This document shows positions 14,601 through 28,306 of a stretch of DNA of 64,000 nucleotides, piece after piece (within the stretch, counting starts at the first letter, position 1; every line of letters begins with the position of its first letter). Under the pieces are notes generated by a model. That model was not told the DNA's origin, made no database searches, and saw only the letters and a program-made list of their open reading frames with translations. The stretch is taken from positions 25,948,345 to 26,012,344 of the forward strand of contig OW203762.1 of NCBI GenBank assembly GCA_934045905.1. The letters run 5' to 3'. Both the position numbers and the translations under genes were made by a program. The DNA comes from Leuctra nigra (lineage: Eukaryota > Arthropoda > Insecta > Plecoptera > Leuctridae).

Positions 14601-15889
14601 TGAAGAATACAAAAGTGTTATAAGAAACTTACATGTACTTTAAAAGCAGACAAAAAATTAAGAAACTATTTTTAACCTCCTATAGGCACCGAGTGTTCGC
14701 CACGAGTGAAAGAAATAAGCAACATTTGTGGGAATGAGCTTCAACTGTTTCATTTCTCATTGGCCGTGACCTAGCAACCGAGCAGATGTCAACAAATGTA
14801 CTCAAAATATTTCGGAATCAGAACTTAGTCGCGCAAATTAATATTGTGATCAGATTCAGTGAAATTGTGAACACTTTATTATCAATATTTTGTAGGCGAA
14901 TAAACATTAGATAAACTTGTGTAAATTTTAAGAATTGATAGTGCGTAATATGTGCAGCAACATAACATATAACTGCAGCGACTTGGACGCCTTGCCAAAA
15001 GGTAAGCTTCCTTCCCACAGATTAGGTGGCTCTGTCTGTACTTTTGCAGTGCCATCTGTTGTCTAAACACGCTGCCTATACTCCTACGCCTGCTATTTCT
15101 TGTGTACCGCTGCGTTGCGCTAACGCTCCCGGTGACGCTCTCTAATTGGCCGTGCGTCGTCACGTGACACGGCGTTAACGAGCTCCATGTGGCCGTGATT
15201 GTCACGTGGTGTCACGGTTCATTGGGAGCGGGAATTGCTCTCCTCCACTCCCACTTCCTGGGCACAGTGAAGACGGGCTGATTCGATAAGTGACGGCGGG
15301 TCAACGCGACAAAAGAAACACTTAATCTCACAATACGCGTAGCAAAATACAGGTCACGGCAGTCACAACACATGGGATGGAAAGAAAATATTTTTGCGAA
15401 ATTTTGGTTAATTTGTATTTGTTTACTTGACCATCGATGCCGATTTTTTTTTGTAACTACACATACCATGGGCGACAAAAATTGTAAAAATAGTACAATA
15501 TAAAATACAGAATAACTTGTATGCAAAACAGTATACCTAATCTAATCTAATCACTAATCAGATATCTAATTACCACTCTACTTGAGTGAAAACCTCTCCA
15601 AATAACTGTTTTCACTCTAAAAAATTATCAAAAACGCGCCACTCAGTCCAACTAATTACGCGTTTTCGATCTTTCGGATCGATTTCTGCCTTATGGTAAA
15701 AATAAAAAGCAACAATAATTCACTTATATATAACGATTATAGAGTATATAATTCATTATTCATAACATATTTATATTTATATTACATTTATTATTCTGCT
15801 ATCTCTCCTGTAAAAATTAATTAAATGTTCTCTACAAATTACAAAATATTCAGATTTTCCTGAAGAATCTGATTCTTTTACGAACACTA

Positions 15890-15914
15890 ACACACACACA
15901 TAGACACACGCACA
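15890..15914. repeat. CA-rich microsatellite
   Basis: A short interrupted CA/CACG run. It yields alternating valine/cysteine-type residues in minus-strand open frames at 15777..16083, which are not genes. Confidence 0.75.
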
Positions 15915-18224
15915 GGCAGGTGAAATCCATGAAGATTGATTGTAGTCGAATTCGAACAATATCTCCTTTCTCCGGCGACCCTCGAGACTCACATGAACAA
16001 TCAATGGCAACGATCCAATTTGTTCCTTCGACAAGGTGTAAATAAACCATGCATTTTATCGACCAGTAAAAGTTTTCATTCAACGACCTGATATCCGATC
16101 ACAAGTTATAAAATAACGATCCTTTGGGTAGAGAATGACACATGACTATTATCCTCGAAGACTGTCAACTTCATCCCTCTATTCTGCTGATGCTGGCGCC
16201 CGCCATCTTTTAATAGCCTCTGTTCTTGACGTGAAACCGTTGATCCCTTCCAAGTCCCTTTATCATCTGTCTTCGACAGAGAAAAATCTTTCAAGTATCA
16301 GGTTCTCAAAGGTGGTGATACTTGATACGGGATAATAATTGCGTTTTGTGAACGTTCGATTCTGCTCCATTATTGACCCGCTTTAATCCTTAGAACTTAT
16401 GTTCGAGAGTTCGAAGGATATAGATGGGCGAGGCTGTTGAAAAATAGCGGGTCCAAGAACGTAAGAAGAACGCATTTCGTTTTGGACAAATCAACAATCT
16501 GGTGTAATAAATTTGATTCGAGCTGTGGGTGTTAGAGTTGTGAGCTCATGCTGAGCTTTGCGATCACCATGGTTTAGTTAAGGTGAAAGAGAGAAATTAT
16601 TATGGAGAAAGGATTCCTCGAGTTGATTATAACATTAAAAATTCAGAGTATGAAATCGCATATCCTTATACTTTATACCGTGTCAAATTAGTAGTCCGGT
16701 TTTGTGATCTACGAAATGGTCTTGATCAGAAATGATGGAGCGTATTCTGTGTAAAGGTGCAGAAAAAAATATCCCTATCCTTATGCCTATATCTAGTCAA
16801 AAAGAATTATGCTCAATTAATGAGCGACTTTTTCTGACATTGATATATCGATTGGAATAACTGATGGTACGCCGTTAGCGAAAGCATTTTCTCGTTTTTG
16901 TTGGATCCTTTCTGATGCTGCGCCTCGTGTTCTTGTATGAGTGATAATTATTGCCTTGTTTGTCAAGACTGGAGCAGAGCTTTGGAGGCGGGACGCACGT
17001 AATGATGCGAAATTACCCTCACTCTTCTCACAGCTATAGTACAGATTCAAGGATGCGAAATTATTCAGGTTACTATCTTTTTAACAGGATGTAGTCGTTA
17101 TTATTTCTGGTTGAAATTGCCTCTTCCTTTAGATTTTGAAACAAAAAATAACTTACTTTATTTCGAAAAGTCTTTAAAATTGTTAATGATGAAACTTTGT
17201 GCTAAGTATTCCTTAATGTTCTCTTTTCTATATTTTTATCAGAAGCAATGCGTAAATCATTAATGCCTGAAAATGCCATCAATCAAAGTACCGAAAAGAT
17301 TCTCGAACTTTTCCCGACTAACCTAAACAATTCCCTCTCATTCCATAACTCCTTTGCAAAGCACCGATCAGTAATCAAGTATTTATGAAATCCGAATGGA
17401 CAGAACCGTCAGTTGCCGTGTTACACGAAAGTGTAAACTCGAAATATAGTTCCACTCGGGTGTAATTGTATTCTTCCGCCCCGTGGTCGTTGCACGCACA
17501 TCCACAAAGTCCACCCGCCACTAGAGGGAACATAGCGCTGCGTTCGGATCGATCTTAATCGAACAAGAAGTGCAACAAAACACGCACATTCCATGGCTTT
17601 TGTAGGACAATAAACATTTCTTACGACCAAATTCATTGCGAAACATCCAGTGGGGTGGATTGATTCCATCTCCAAAATATCAAGAAGAAAAACCATTTCA
17701 TCTCCTTGATTTTATACTTCTCTTCAAAAAGAAACTGTTACAAATGTGTCTGATATTTTTCTTAGACTGACGCTTTCATGGAGCTATGAATTTGTTCACG
17801 TCTTTATGGCGGGAAGTGTCACTTTAGTGGGCACACGGAGGGTTACTCTGTTGTGGGGGATGGAAGAAGGGGGATGAAATCTGAGATGTTTTGTTTGATG
17901 ACCGCACGAGATTCTCCTCCAGCCTCTCCGACGGATTTTCGACGTTGATAAGATCTCCTTTCACGAGGCTTCTCAGTGGCATCAATCACAACTTCAGGAG
18001 AGGTTTTACGAGGAGAAGATTTCAGCTCCATTTCTCAAATTAGTGGGTTTTAGTGTGTTTCATTCCACATACGTACACTGGATTATTCAGACTTACCAAC
18101 GCTACAAATACAATTTTGCTCACCTACATTAAACAATTTAAGTAAACTCCATAATATATTATACTCCAATAAAATTTTAATGTATTTTGAAGCAAATTAT
18201 AATCCACATTATTTTTATAGCATG

Positions 18225-18446
18225 TTAAAAATCAATTCATTGAACTTATCAACAAACTTTAAAATATTAATTATAAAATACAATATTTGGTTTAGTTTCA
18301 CTAAACTTCATCAGGTAATGACATTTCTTATAATTTTAATTTCTTGTCATCGCCTGATGAACTTTATTGAAACCGTGAAACTAAACGAAATATTGTATTT
18401 TATTATTTTAAAGTTTGCTTATAAGTTCAAAGAAATTGATTTTTAA
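18225..18446. mobile_element. Fold-back (hairpin) element with arms of about 100 bp
   Basis: The left arm (about 18225..18327) and right arm (about 18345..18446) are near-complementary over their whole length, with a few substitutions and small indels, and leave a loop of about 17 bp. Shared blocks include TTAAAAATCAATT at the outer ends, AAAATACAATATTT and GTTTAGTTTCAC. Transcribed, it would form a long imperfect double-stranded stem. The structure is typical of hairpin MITEs. A short related string occurs near 14571..14592, suggesting other decayed copies. The 88-codon open frame across it is a by-product. Confidence 0.75.
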
Positions 18447-21400
18447 TATATTATCCAAACTAACGAACTGAATTTTGGTACATTTTTATAGCACACATTT
18501 TAATATTAGCGTCATGAATGGAACAAATCACTTTATACACTTTTTTAAAATTTCTTTAGATACGTCTTTTATGGACCAATAAATACTGCTATTCCTTTTA
18601 TGATACTCCTGTCCCATTTCTCAAATTAAAGTATTTCTTCTATTGTCCCATCTCCAAGTTTTTGCATGAGAACAGAGTTTTTCTTCCGATTTGCTTTGTG
18701 CTTCCAAGTCTCCTATTCTTTTACTTCTGGCTCTCGTGCCGCTTTTCTTCCGACTGCTCTGATCTTCTTGATATCCCGTCATATGTCCATCAAATCAGCA
18801 CTCAATTCATCAGTTCTTGTCCTACTCGGCAGTCATCTTTGTTTTTCATGTTATTTATGATTCCTGAACTGAAGCTCAGATTAATGGTTCTATTGAATTT
18901 TCGGTTCGAATGTTTAATTTCTTTTGTGTATTTTTTAGATACCTAATGCTAATAAATATCTCCAGCTATCGCAAGTTTTTTTGTAAGATTATGATTCTTG
19001 GAAATGGAGACTTGGATGCCAAAGCGTTTAAAATCTTCGCTATGACAAAACTGGAATAAATCAGCAGTATAATGTAGCTAATATTTACAATAATTTAAGC
19101 GGTCTATTTGACAGTAATTTTTATATCCCGAATTCTAGCTACTGTATTCCAGCCAAGAAAAAACAAATAATCTGCCGATTATTTGTTATTCACAAGACAG
19201 ATTCATAACTTTGTATCTCATTAAAAACTCATTAGTTATGGTCTAGTTTTTATAAATCTTCTTGAGATACTTCGCCTTGTTTTACAAGTATTTGATGGAT
19301 AACTATAAAGACCCAAAGAGTCGATCAGTTTCATTCCAACTTTGGGTAGACACCGATTTCTTTAATTAATCGTTTCCATCTTGTCTTTCCATAAAATCTT
19401 ATCGGCATCGAACAGTGTTGAAGTTGTACCGGCATCTCCTAGAAAACATGATCAAGGAATGCATTAAGATGATAATGCGGTAACATCCTTTGCTTCTGCC
19501 CCACCTCTTTGAGGTTTTTATAATATTATATCCTAGTATTACCTTATATTTTTTCTTTTACCGTCATTCATTCATTAGGTCTTCTATCCTTCTCTCTCTT
19601 CATCTTCGTAGGTCTCTGTTGTCTGCTTCATTATCACTTATCAATCAACCAAGCGGCTCTTTAGAGAACATAATCTTAAAGAAATAACTCTTATTTAGGT
19701 GTAATTTGAGATATAAAGACTAGAACTTAGTTAAAAACTTACGTAATTTAGAAAATATGCTCCCAAGTTTTGTAATTAGTATACTTCCTGATGACCTTTT
19801 TAGGGAAGTGAAAAGATTTCTTGGAGGATTAGTGCAAGTTTTTTTTTTCTAAATTCAATGTATCTCACTCAAATCTGAACATTTTCCGAGTTCGTTGTAC
19901 AAACTTCGTGTTTTCCGAGATCATTAATCACAAGTTCAGATCGCTTGAGTCTGAACCGGGGCAGAGCACGACCGTGGCACTTTTATTATATAAATTAAGA
20001 AGAAGATAGTTAATAGCTTTAACAAACATCTCGCCAGCTCTGACTGGTGTTGATGCCGTGATCATCACCTGTATTTATTCACCGCCCTCTAGTGTTCATA
20101 CACTGACTGCTCTCGTACTGCCTCACTCTTTTCCAACAGTGATTATGGAACGCTTTCATAAAATTATTTTATATTCTATTTGTCTTTATTTTAATTACCT
20201 AGTACTTTTTTTTTACCGACTACGTACATCATTTAAAAAAAAGATTGTTCTATTACATAATGTTTTAAAATAGATTTTCAAATGCTAACGAACAACCCTT
20301 TTAGAAACGAACGGCGATCATTCAAATATTCAATTACAGAAACGCGGCAAAATGGCTTATTCGTGTGCATGGAGTGTTCTATTGTGTACGTACGTGAAAA
20401 AATGTAATAGGTATACCTATAATGTACATAAATAGGCTCCACTTTTGAACAAATCCACTTAACCTGAGGTTTATGCTTTTCAGTGCACTTTTGATAAATC
20501 AAAATCTGTTAAAACGTATCAATACACACACAAAAAATCATTTATGTAGATTCTAGACTATAACTCATCACTCGTGTAACTACGTATTATGACAATTTAA
20601 AATCACGTGTATAACTAAACTGTCTGACTAGGCAGTATAAACTGTGCAGTACGAGGCTCTGAGATGAAATCTCACGAAAGGATGTAAAAGATGCTGTGCA
20701 CCTCTCACGTCTGCTCAATAACATGAACTTGCGGCACGTTTAATGACCATCAGGCCGCATCATAGCGTGAAGTGAACTGATTGGGTTTCCAGGATGAGTT
20801 TTATCATAAATACTCCCGCATCTCATCTCTATAGCCGTGCTGTACCGCGATTAAACCGAGTATGAAAGTAGAACAATAGATTCAGGTACCAGATGGTTCC
20901 AAGACCATGGGGGCGGCAAGGATTTGCATAATGTCAGGGAGTTTTTTTAAATTGGACTACACGTGTTATTTATAATGTCATTCAGGATTAGAATGATGAT
21001 TAAAGAAAATTATGAATCAGTTAATTTTATTATTACAGTTCCCAAAAATACTTACAAATACTTAAATGTGGTGCAAATCATACGTAAAACGATTTTTAGT
21101 AAAATCGCATCGAGTCACATCGTAGTAAACTGTGTAATTTTGGCAGATCTAAAATCGTAATTTTGAGAATTTTGAGCTATTTAGAGCTTCTATATTGATA
21201 ATTGAGTGTTTTAATTACAATTGGTTTTTGGCATAGATATACTTCTATACTATTTTGTATACAAGATGCGCCAAGCATATTATTTTGGTTTTTAAAATTA
21301 AGTTTTGACTTGGCCCATTTTTTGATATCACTACTATTCAGTGCTGAATGTTTAGATTTCTTCTATTTTTTATAGTTGAAGAGACTTGGCTGGTATTTTT

Positions 21401-24400
21401 ACACGCAGTGTTTTTTATGGGGTTCATATTTAGCTGAATTTAGAAGAAAAATTCAAAGTATAAAGGTCGATTCGTGTTTTGAAACAAAATACTAAAATAA
21501 GGATTCGATTAAATCGAACAAAAATCAACAATACACCGATGGCAATGTTATGTTTGAATTTAGAACAACATTTGCGATGTTGCGTAACCTCTCATCGTCA
21601 CAATCCTGCGGTTTGCCATCAAGGAAGCGAAGTATGAGAGAGTAAACGATCGTCTAAACGATCCTCCACGACAGGTTCTCGAAGGAGTTGTTGACGTGAA
21701 ACTTCAACAGGATCAAAGAGCCGGGTCAAAGAGGCAGTGAAAAGCTCCTTCGTTGTCATGTCAACACCTCATTTGTTTCTCGCGCGCGGGGATTTCGAAA
21801 TTATTCGAATGTTTTGTATTGCACAAGATTGCAGAAGGAATTGAATTGAAGACAACAAGTGATCTGTAGTGAACGAGAGAATGGGGATAGAATCCATACA
21901 AAAAGGCTTCTTTTCTTGGGATTACATACGTTTTGACAGCTTGTAAGTTATCAAGGCGAAAAAGCAGTTTTCCACAGGAATGGAGCCTTTTATGTGTATT
22001 ATGTTATGTTATCCTTTTCTTGTATAGCACAGAGAGCAGTTTTTGGGTTGAGTTTTAATTTTTTTATGACAGGACCATTTTTAAATTTTAATTAATTATG
22101 AAAAGTACTTGACTTTACACTATGTATAAATAAAATTCCTAGTGCTTCTTTTATAAAACAATATTGTGTGAAGTATTATGATTATGAACAAAAATTTTAA
22201 ATAAAAACGTTTCCAAAAACTTTAAAAATTAATTTTCTAACTTAACTTTACTATCAACTTTCAACCGCTGAAAATTGATACTAAATTGAATAAGAAGGAT
22301 TCTTATTTTCCTCGTGGACATTTATTATCAAATTTAAAATATGAAAGAGAAAATGCTCTGGCATTATCAGTGATTTGTTACGTAAAGACTCACATATTTA
22401 TCGTTTGACAATACCGCATCCGACGATACATCCACATAAGTTTATTTGTGGTAACATAAAACACCCCTATTTCCTTCCACTTTTGTCCAAAACATAAATC
22501 AAGACTAAAATTCTTAATAAATCATCTATTTCACCCTCGAATTGGAGATATTCTAAAGGTTAGCGATGAGATAAGGAACTGGGGGTAGTGAATTGTTAAG
22601 TAGTTTTCAACGGACCCCATTTCACCTGCCCATTTCTCACCCCCCAATACAACATTCGGGTTTCAATACGATTGTGCAGCGTGGCACATCGCCTAATTTC
22701 AGGGTTGTCAGCAACCCCCAAGACATGTGTCTAAGAGAATCTTGATGACAGGGGTGTCTAAAATCATCATTCATTAGCAAAACAAAGGTTCCGATTATAA
22801 TTCAGATATTATGGTGGAGGTGCCAGGTTATAGTGAGGTTCCTCTATCAATATCAGTGGATTATAAACTAGCATTTACTTTTCTACTACACATACGATTG
22901 TTGATATATTTTTTTGTAATTTTAAAGAAATATGAATGCATTTTGTTAAAAATTTGGGTAGTTGAGGTTTAAATATTTCAATGTCCTAGGAGAATGTGTA
23001 AATTTCATCGTAATTTGTGATATTTGGGAAGTACTTTTTATTGTTTTTTTGTGTTTAATGAGAGTTGGAGAGAGATTAAACATATCAAATAATGTAAAAA
23101 TAGTATTTACAAAATTTGCAAAAAATTGGTAATTTTTATCTTGAGATTATAGAAATTGACTCTTCCATACTCGCTTCACGTCTACATACATGTTGTGATT
23201 TTTGTTAATTTTTTAGTTTTTCTTCGAAAATTGTCTTAGACAAACGATACATAATATTTTGCATTTCTTTGACCGATATTTTGTGCATCCCTTATGAAAG
23301 TGAGACCAATGGTTATGTCTTGTTAGGTAACCCGAACGGCCGTCCACCCGCCTTCTCTAACAAAACATCGGAACGAATCGAACGAACGCTCTTTTCATTG
23401 ACAGCCTTCTAAACCTTAGCGCAATGCCTATAACATGCATCTGCAAACATCTTCCACGACTACACAAATAGCAACTCATTCCCGTGCCAGAATTATACAG
23501 TACATGCACTGACATGCACAATGACATTTTAATTACTACGTGAAACGAGTAAATTTATGTAGACGAATAATTTACAAGTGCACTAAAAGGTAAACAGTGA
23601 CAATCTTTGCTGAAAATACAATGAAAGTCAGATTAATTTATTATCTCTGCCCACCTAAAAAATTACACTTGACTCTGCCAATAAAATTTATTTCGTATTA
23701 CCATTTAAATTTACCTTGGGCTATAATTTGTCGTGTGGTTGTTAGATGTGTGTAGGTTGATCTGCTTTGAAGAGCGTTCGCCGGTGTCAAATAAGTGTGA
23801 AGTTTATTCGAGTTTATATGTGTAGGTAAATGCAATTACAAGCTGTTTGATCACGGAAAATAGTGAATAAACTTACCCAAGTACAAGGTTAGTTGTCTGT
23901 AAAGGCAGGCCCTAGCCAATACACACGGTTAAATTATCCAAGACAGCACATTTCATCACTTAATGTTCACTTTATTCCAGTTCGAAAATAGTTTTTATTA
24001 CAATTATCTGTATTTTTATACTTTAAACCACATTTATAATGAAAATTATGATTATATTATCACTTTTGACAGTTAACGGTGTTGACATGCCGCCATCTTG
24101 ACCACGGTCTTCTATAGACTGTCGGCCACCGATCAGTCAGGCGGCTGGTCAATCATACAGAAGGCAGTGACTAGAGACAGCCGCGCGTCAATACACGGAA
24201 ATTACGATCGGTATACCAAGGGACGTACGGTCGAAGTGTTTATGAAGATTTTGACACTGACGAGCGGAGTTTATTTGTACTATGTGTTCTCAAAACATGA
24301 AATTTTGAGAGGGAAATTTGAAAAATGGAACGTTCCCGTGAATTTTAATGAAAAAGTGTATTTTTAAGACAGATGTTCATTTATAAGTCAGTATAGTACC

Positions 24401-26446
24401 TATCATGAAAACATGAAGGTTTTTTGAATAAAAAGTGTTGAAATATAATCTATAATCATTATAAAAACTGATACATTTTTTAAACTTTCTTTTCTTGTCA
24501 ATACAATCTTCAGACATATTATATACCTATTATTTTCTATCATAGTGATTCATCTGTGACAATATTTGGATCAAGTTCATACGTAGGTGTATAAAGCAGT
24601 CGGCAATAAGAATCAAACTATAATGATCCACATTAGTCTTGACTCGATTCGGCAATTCAACTTCCTTGTCTAGACTTGACGTCCATGAACGTATTTTTAA
24701 CATCTAACATGTCCCACAATGTCATCCCGAATAAAACTATTCCAAGTGCAATTGCATGCAAATTGCAGGGGCGTTTCGTTATTTACTTCACAATCAACTA
24801 CCCGTAGTTTAGTTGTTTATAAACTTCGCTCTTACACTTCGGTGCACAAGAACAATCGATTTTATTAGTTGATTGATCACAATTACACTCGCTCATTGTT
24901 TTCTCGATGATTATGTATACTTCACCTCTGACCTTTGCCATCCCATGGGGCCCTTCGATAACGCTGAATCCAGTATTTTCACAAAAACGTTAATACGACA
25001 TAATTTTTTGGTGGGTGTAAGCAAAAAATATGTTTGTGTAGTGAAAAAAATGAACTTTTCCTGGTGTTGTTAATTGGATATCGGATGTAAATTGAATGGA
25101 ATTCGATGGAGGCTGATGGGCTAATTATTATTGACATGGCGGGAGTGGTTGGTGGATATTTTGTCAGGTTTATGGCTCTGTGAAATGAATGGGTTGGGAT
25201 GTGATTATGAATTGCAAATCAATGCGGAGGATTTCTGACTAACATGAGCTTATTTGTCTCTACCTGTTGCCACCTAACTTGCCAGATGTGCTCTCAACTT
25301 TCTTTGTTCCTGACACGGAAGCTGGGGGACTTCATTAATGATCATTGGAATTAATTATTTTTGGTACCACCTGTAAAATTTGGTTCGATTCTATATTTGA
25401 AAAGAATCAGGGATTAACTCTCTGTTATACCACTAAATTTTGGGGGGCACGACTAATTTCAAACCCCGATATATTTTATTAAATTACATAGTAATCAACA
25501 TAATTTGTTCGCAATTAAAATATTTGTATTAATTTATAATTATTATTTTTTCGTTTTAGAATTAGTTAATCCATTCAATCAGGTACGATTTCAATTTCAT
25601 CCGTCAAGAAAATTAATGTATCTATGCAAGAAAAAATAGTTTTTAAATCTCTTTGGGAGAAACTATTCTCAATAGTGTTCTCGATCTACACTCACCTGAG
25701 GCGTTCAATTCTTTATTAATATTTCAATTACTCAGTTCCTAGAATATAATTGTTCTTGACAATAAATCAAGTTGTTGTACAACGGAAGGTAAAAACTAAT
25801 TCATTTCAACTCACCGTTGTAAATCACTGTTTAATTATAGAGTAGAATTAATTAACCTCTCAGTTTGATTATTTCTTGATTAGCGGCCTCCCACTCGTTG
25901 TTTTAATATCGGCGAGGTATTGGCGTACCTTCTTATTAATTGATCTGCAGGCGATTGGTTCGATTGATTCTCTGAGTACTTTATTACTGGCTTTCATCTC
26001 TCAAGCTACGCGATTTCATTCATTATTGACTGCTCTAGGACAGTGGAACATTTATTAGCTGTTATTTTTTGGCAATAAAATACGTACTATAGAATTAAAC
26101 AAACAAGATAATTTGTATTTATTGATTTCTATTTTATATGTCATGAATATTAATGGGAGGTTATTTTAGACAAGTAAATTATTCAGTGATTTATTTATAG
26201 GTACATTTCGAACTATATAAGATACCCACAATATCGATATAGTCATTGTAGCATTTTACTTACAAAGCAACAATAGTTTTATGTGTAATGTGAGCGATTT
26301 GAACAACGATTTTATGGCCAATGGTTACATATTTTTGTACTCGAACAAAATATATTTTCATAGAAGGTAGTTTTTGCATTTGAACAGGACAACAAAAAAT
26401 AATAACTTTACAAGTACTTAGCAAAATTTCCAAATGTAAAATTTCC
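18447..26446. other. AT-rich non-coding DNA, nothing recognised
   Basis: No exon, RNA gene or intact mobile element is visible. A locally GC-richer segment lies at about 24085..24250. It carries an 89-codon open frame starting at 24098 that is rich in polar residues and has no known domain. It could be an untranslated exon or an enhancer, but nothing in the sequence demonstrates either. Confidence 0.4.
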
Positions 26447-26663
26447 GAACACTCGAACAAATAATAAACGGTACCTCGAAAGAAAAGGATTGTCTGATAA
26501 AGGTTTGATGGCATCATCCCATGAAGTCTGTGCTAATGCATTATCTAACTCTAGTATGTGAGCTCTGATTTCATTGATAATAACAAGGATTGATTGTCAA
26601 GGAACCTGACCAGCAGCCAATCCGTTTTGTGAAAAGTACCATTTTTTATTGATTTGAGTGTAC
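26447..26663. mobile_element. Second, older copy of the 217-bp MITE, inverted
   Basis: This segment is the reverse complement of 31616..31832 with scattered changes. Long stretches agree, for example GGTTTGATGGCATCATCC, then a shared block containing GAGCTCTGATTTCATTG, and TTGATTGTCAAGGAAC. Its ends are degenerate: the left keeps AATAATAAACGGTAC while the right has only part of it. No matching flanking duplication remains. Equal length with decayed ends suggests an older insertion than the copy at 31.6 kb. A minus-strand open frame (26260..26517) partly overlaps it and is not a gene. Confidence 0.8.
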
Positions 26664-27910
26664 ATGTTATAGAGTATAATTGTGGGGACTTAAACGGAAG
26701 ATTATACAGACGACACGCACTGTAGTTTAGTATCGGTACACTTTAAACGATATGTTAGTGTAAGTGTTGGTGGTTGTTTAATTGCAGCTTGTTATTCAAA
26801 ACAAGAACGAGCAAACAATGACGCCCCATATTAGTTTTTAGCAATAGATCTTTCACAGCAGAAAGAAAATCTACTTAATTGATAATTATCTTATAATTCT
26901 TCTTGCAGGTTACAATGCATATTATTATTATAGAATGTTTGTAACTACAGTAATTATTTTGTTTCAAGGTAGGTATATGAATAGAGTAGATTATATTTTT
27001 TTTTTCAAAACAGGCAATTTTTATGTGTAATAATATATTATTAGGCAGAGTCGTGTTCGATGCTATTTTCGGATAGTGACTATGTTGAAAGGAATGTATA
27101 ATTATATAATTGCGCCTCTTACAATCGCTGGGACATTATTTCACTCGCGAGCGACGTTGGTTGATTCTACAAAATTCCCATTTGGTGGTAAATCCTGACA
27201 CATTCCACAGGAGTGCAGTTAGTTCCAATGTCCAAAGTCGAAGCACTTTCTCCAAGTCGAATGTTTCCCCAAATAGTGGAATTGTCTGGGAGAAGATTCT
27301 GGAAAATTATTAGCTATTCTACAGGATGTTCCAGTAATTATTAGTATTCGTCACTTTGGCATAATAAATGCAAAATTAGTGACTCTAAATATGATTGATA
27401 CAAATTGGTAGTATTCGTAGCAATGAAAATTATAGGTAAGTTGCTCATGAGCAACCGTCTCGTTTTGTATATTTTTGCCGGAGTCGCATTTTTCCAGTTT
27501 GTGATTTCTTTATAGGTCACATAGTTTCCCTGATCGAGCTGAAATTTTGCATTAATGTAAATACCAAATGGTTATTTTGCTGTAGAATAAAATCCACTGA
27601 TTGCTTGACAAGTCATAATGAGTAATTTTGTCCGATCACATTGAAATGTCGCTAAGTCTCAAGACCAACATTTGAACTTACAAATATTCAACAAATTTGT
27701 TATGAAATGAAAGAGTTTTATTTTATTCTGAATTATATAACTGCAAATCTGTTTTCCAATGTCTATGGATTAGCCACTCAAAGAATGCTATAGTTTCAAT
27801 TCAATGGACGAAAAAGATCGAATACGTACGTTTGAAATATTTTATTTTACCAGAAGAACCACCTCATGAACCCGATCAGTTTCCAAGATATTTCACTTGG
27901 TTCGCACGTG

Positions 27911-27977
27911 GCCGCATGTCGTGGTGTACATGAAACAGTTCCGCCAGCCTGGAGGCCTGGGGTTCGATCTTGTCAAT
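27911..27977 (+). mobile_element. Possible tRNA-like SINE head
   Basis: An A-box-like GTCGTGGTGTACATG (27918..27932) is followed by a GC-rich stretch and a B-box-like GGGGTTCGATCT (27959..27970). The stem sequences do not pair well, so it is not a functional tRNA. It lies inside the region bounded by the inverted 12-mer at 27320 and 28712. Support is limited to the two box-like motifs. Confidence 0.3.
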
Positions 27978-28229
27978 CCGAACTGATTGTTACCTCCATC
28001 TCGCAGCAGACAGGATAATCATGGCGGTCACGTCTCAATGTGGTGCACGCATGCGCACGCACTCACGCATGTGTTGGTACGAGCCAGGCTGGGATGCAGG
28101 TGGTTCAGTTAATTTCATTCTACCACGCACTTGCTGTCCACTGCCATCCGACATGGCGGCCATGAGTTGGTTAACAAACATTATCCGGTCAAAAAAGCAC
28201 ATTTTTAATGATGAGTAAGAGTAATTAAA

Positions 28230-28277
28230 GTGGTACAAGCAGTGGTACAAGCAGTGGTACAAGCAGTGATACAAGCG
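28230..28277 (+). repeat. 12-bp tandem repeat, four units
   Basis: The unit GTGGTACAAGCA occurs three times exactly and a fourth time with changes (GTGATACAAGCG), with no spacers. It ends about 30 bp before the long inverted repeat at 28307. On the minus strand it produces an artificial CLYH-type peptide repeat in an open frame (28035..28274), which is not evidence for a gene. Confidence 0.85.
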
Positions 28278-28306
28278 CGAGCGATTTTGCTGCTTTTTGT
28301 AGACAC

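Larger units (their letters stand above)
10569..18224. other. Non-coding DNA with a few simple repeats and E-box/CRE-like sites
   Basis: No exon is recognised. The stretch contains a two-copy 33-bp tandem repeat (11623..11688), a CRE-like plus E-box patch near 13.3 kb, a CpG-richer patch near 15.0..15.3 kb with two CACGTG sites, and a CA-rich run at 15890..15914. The open frames at 14882..15205 and 15212..15526 on the minus strand lie in the CpG-richer patch and show no domain. Confidence 0.45.

Noticed and set aside
21930..21950. A splice-donor-like GTAAGT after a possible exon end
   Set aside because: The preceding sequence has no Cys-rich or LRR coding pattern, and it is an isolated match to a short consensus.
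24098..24367. 89-codon + strand frame in a GC-richer patch considered as a slit 5' exon
   Set aside because: It has no signal peptide, no Cys-rich LRR cap and no phase-2 donor matching the exon at 56633.
28035..28274. Minus-strand frame with repeated CLYH units
   Set aside because: It is a direct translation of the 12-bp tandem repeat, whose unit is a multiple of three.
28230..28277. Possible CRISPR-like array
   Set aside because: The units are 12 bp and directly adjacent with no spacers, and the sequence is eukaryotic.
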